From contig NZ_CP159485.1 in NCBI RefSeq assembly GCF_040515995.1, forward strand, positions 310,001 through 374,000: 64,000 bases of DNA, read 5' to 3'. A model generated the notes under the pieces. That model was not told the origin of the DNA. It did no database searches and saw only the letters and a program-made list of their open reading frames with translations. This DNA is from Proteinivorax hydrogeniformans. GTDB taxonomy: Bacteria > Bacillota > Proteinivoracia > Proteinivoracales > Proteinivoracaceae. Of this stretch, positions 62,745 to 64,000 are shown one piece after another. The translations under genes and the position numbers were made by a program. Position 1 is the stretch's first letter. Each line of letters begins with the position of its first letter.

Positions 62745-63782
62745 ATGAGCAAAAAAGTGGGTAAAATTATGCAACAAAAAGTTATAATGTTTCTAAAATC
62801 AAAAAAAAGAACTACAGTTAAGCTTAACGAGCTTTATGGGTTGTTTAGCGGTGAGGTATCTTATAATGACTTTGCTAATGTTATTCAGTCTTTAGAGCAG
62901 AAAGGTTTGCTTAGGCCGGTTAAATCCCACTACACTAACAATAAAGAAATCCCCCTTTACAATACATATAGAATTAACAAATTAGCGTTTAAAGATCAGC
63001 TTGTCGATGATATTCAAAAGTTTAAGCTTTCTAGCCATCCTCTAATTGATTTAAGTTATTACTTTTCTAGCTCTGAAAGTCAGTGGCAAAAAGATTTGCC
63101 TTTTATTAAGTTAGTCAACAAATATTTCAAATATAGCGGTGTCCCCCAAAAGGAGGTATCTGCTGCAGAACGTTCCTACCAAATAACAGGTGATGAAAAG
63201 TGGATTGATTTTAAAGGGGGCAAAAGCTTACTCAAGCGGCTAGCAGTTTACGACAAACTAAGAATTGTGCATAATGCCGATCCTTTGATGGTTGCTGTAA
63301 ACCCTAAAAATTTTACCCCGCCATATATTCATTTAATTGTGGAAAACAAGGCTACTTTTTATGAGTTTCAGCAATTTTTAGAAGAAAGTCTCTTAACTTC
63401 GTTAATATATGGAAGTGGTTGGAAGATAATAGGTAATATTAACCTTTTACAAAAACAACTATCCCTGCCAGATAAGGGCCATAGGTTTTATTATTTTGGC
63501 GATTTAGATTGGGAAGGGCTATCTATATGGAGTGGGGTTTTTGCAAAGCAAAAGGTACTACCTGCAGCCGGCTTTTACCAGATGCTTTTGACAAAACCAG
63601 CTACCAGCGGCAAGAAAAATCAAAAGCAAAACAGAGAGGCTTTAGACAAATTTACAAAACACTTTAACAAAGATGAAGCTGCAAAGATAGAAAAACTACT
63701 AGCAGGCGGCTACTATTACCCTCAAGAGGGGTTAGGTAGGGATGATATAGTTAAGGTTATGGAGGAAATGAAATGGATTTAG
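62745..63782 (+). CDS. jetD: Wadjet defence protein JetD-like (DUF2220, Toprim-type nuclease)
   Basis: 345 residues. The C-terminal half matches the JetD Toprim-like domain: HLIVENKATFYEF near 193 (metal glutamate), SLIYGSGWKI near 215, and HRFYYFGDLDWEGLSIW near 242-258 (acidic pair). The N-terminal ~100 residues look like winged-helix folds (KRTTVKLNELYGLFSGEVS). JetD is the DNA-cleaving part of the Wadjet plasmid-restriction system with SMC-like JetABC. It ends in ATGAAATGGATTTAG, overlapping the next gene by 10 bp, so an operon follows. Here jetD comes first, unlike type I jetABCD. Confidence 0.78.
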   Translation: MSKKVGKIMQQKVIMFLKSKKRTTVKLNELYGLFSGEVSYNDFANVIQSLEQKGLLRPVKSHYTNNKEIPLYNTYRINKLAFKDQLVDDIQKFKLSSHPLIDLSYYFSSSESQWQKDLPFIKLVNKYFKYSGVPQKEVSAAERSYQITGDEKWIDFKGGKSLLKRLAVYDKLRIVHNADPLMVAVNPKNFTPPYIHLIVENKATFYEFQQFLEESLLTSLIYGSGWKIIGNINLLQKQLSLPDKGHRFYYFGDLDWEGLSIWSGVFAKQKVLPAAGFYQMLLTKPATSGKKNQKQNREALDKFTKHFNKDEAAKIEKLLAGGYYYPQEGLGRDDIVKVMEEMKWI

Positions 63783-64000
63783 ACATAAAAACCATCACCG
63801 AAAATTATAGAGAGCGGGTGCAGAGGATTGCTCTTTTTGACTGCCTTTATAAGCTGCAAAGCAAAAAAAGAAAAGATAACTCTCAAAAGGAGGTAGACTT
63901 TTTTGGGTTAGGGATTTTAACTTTGCTGTTCTTTTTTGAGAACATGCTTATCCGCAATAATAAAACAGGAAGTGAAGAGCTTGCTGATTTTCTTTATAAT
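63773..64000 (+). CDS. 5' part of the next gene in the putative Wadjet operon, cut by the window edge
   Basis: 76 codons to the edge, open. ATG 63773 follows GGAGGAAATGA and overlaps jetD. The helical, charged N-terminus (MDLDIKTITENYRERVQR, then a hydrophobic GLGILTLLFFFENML stretch) is not recognised with confidence. By position it is likely a Wadjet kleisin- or KITE-like subunit (JetA or JetB of a non-type-I system). Confidence 0.55.
   Translation, partial: MDLDIKTITENYRERVQRIALFDCLYKLQSKKRKDNSQKEVDFFGLGILTLLFFFENMLIRNNKTGSEELADFLYN

Noticed and set aside
1-64000. CRISPR arrays, prophage, complete insertion sequences, tRNA or rRNA genes
   Set aside because: Looked for in both strands. 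No regularly spaced repeats, no transposase, integrase or phage structural genes and no tRNA-like cloverleaf with CCA context were recognised.

Overview
The window is low-GC DNA with strong Shine-Dalgarno sites, tight operons, hairpin terminators followed by T-runs, and many genes of strictly anaerobic metabolism. It looks like a fermentative clostridial Firmicute chromosome. No rRNA, tRNA, CRISPR array or complete insertion sequence was recognised.

Region 1 (1-19.6 kb) is a nicotinate-type (6-hydroxynicotinate) fermentation cluster of the kind known from Eubacterium barkeri. It holds two enamidases, 6-hydroxynicotinate reductase, 2-(hydroxymethyl)glutarate dehydrogenase, an Fe-S serine-dehydratase-like dehydratase, B12-dependent 2-methyleneglutarate mutase, a MutL-like partner, methylitaconate isomerase, dimethylmaleate hydratase (two subunits) and dimethylmalate lyase. 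Together they would take 6-hydroxynicotinate to ammonia, propionate and pyruvate. A first operon (enamidase, FrdA-like flavoprotein, NCS1 permease, AA_synth protein) lies behind a sigma-54 promoter and the tail of a Fis-type activator. The main operon repeats the enamidase/AA_synth pair. Nicotinate dehydrogenase is not present here. A ~150-nt element that folds into a multi-branched structure occurs twice, once before each operon. The reductase gene has no ATG, GTG or TTG start in front of its ferredoxin domain.

Region 2 (19.6-33 kb) is a mixed stretch: a MerR regulator with a 19-bp-spacer promoter and an aldo/keto reductase, a DJ-1/PfpI protein, a GIY-YIG protein, a lipoprotein, an ABC exporter, truncated genes, and several small dispersed repeats. 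It also holds two different SAM-type riboswitches in tandem, each with its own terminator, ahead of an NhaC/MetT-type transporter, and a thioredoxin-reductase-like flavoprotein downstream of a CsoR/CstR-like palindrome.

Region 3 (33-38 kb) is a DeoR-controlled four-carbon sugar-acid (threonate/erythronate) operon: kinase, PdxA2-type dehydrogenase and GntP permease. Region 4 (38-47.7 kb) has a DUF523/DUF1722 protein, a HEPN-Sel1 protein, a B12-binding sensor with the CarH photoreceptor motifs overlapping a diguanylate cyclase gene, a second GGDEF protein, a SEC-C protein and a TspO-like/alpha-beta-hydrolase fusion. Region 5 (47.8-51.8 kb, minus strand) is an ato operon (atoE-D-A-B) behind a second sigma-54 promoter.

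Region 6 (52-58.5 kb) contains a GGDEF-EAL gene split by a frameshift at an A7 run and two chemotaxis transducers. Region 7 (58.6-62.5 kb) is an alpha-glucoside PTS operon with a GntR repressor. The window ends inside what is probably a Wadjet defence operon (JetD, then a partial gene).
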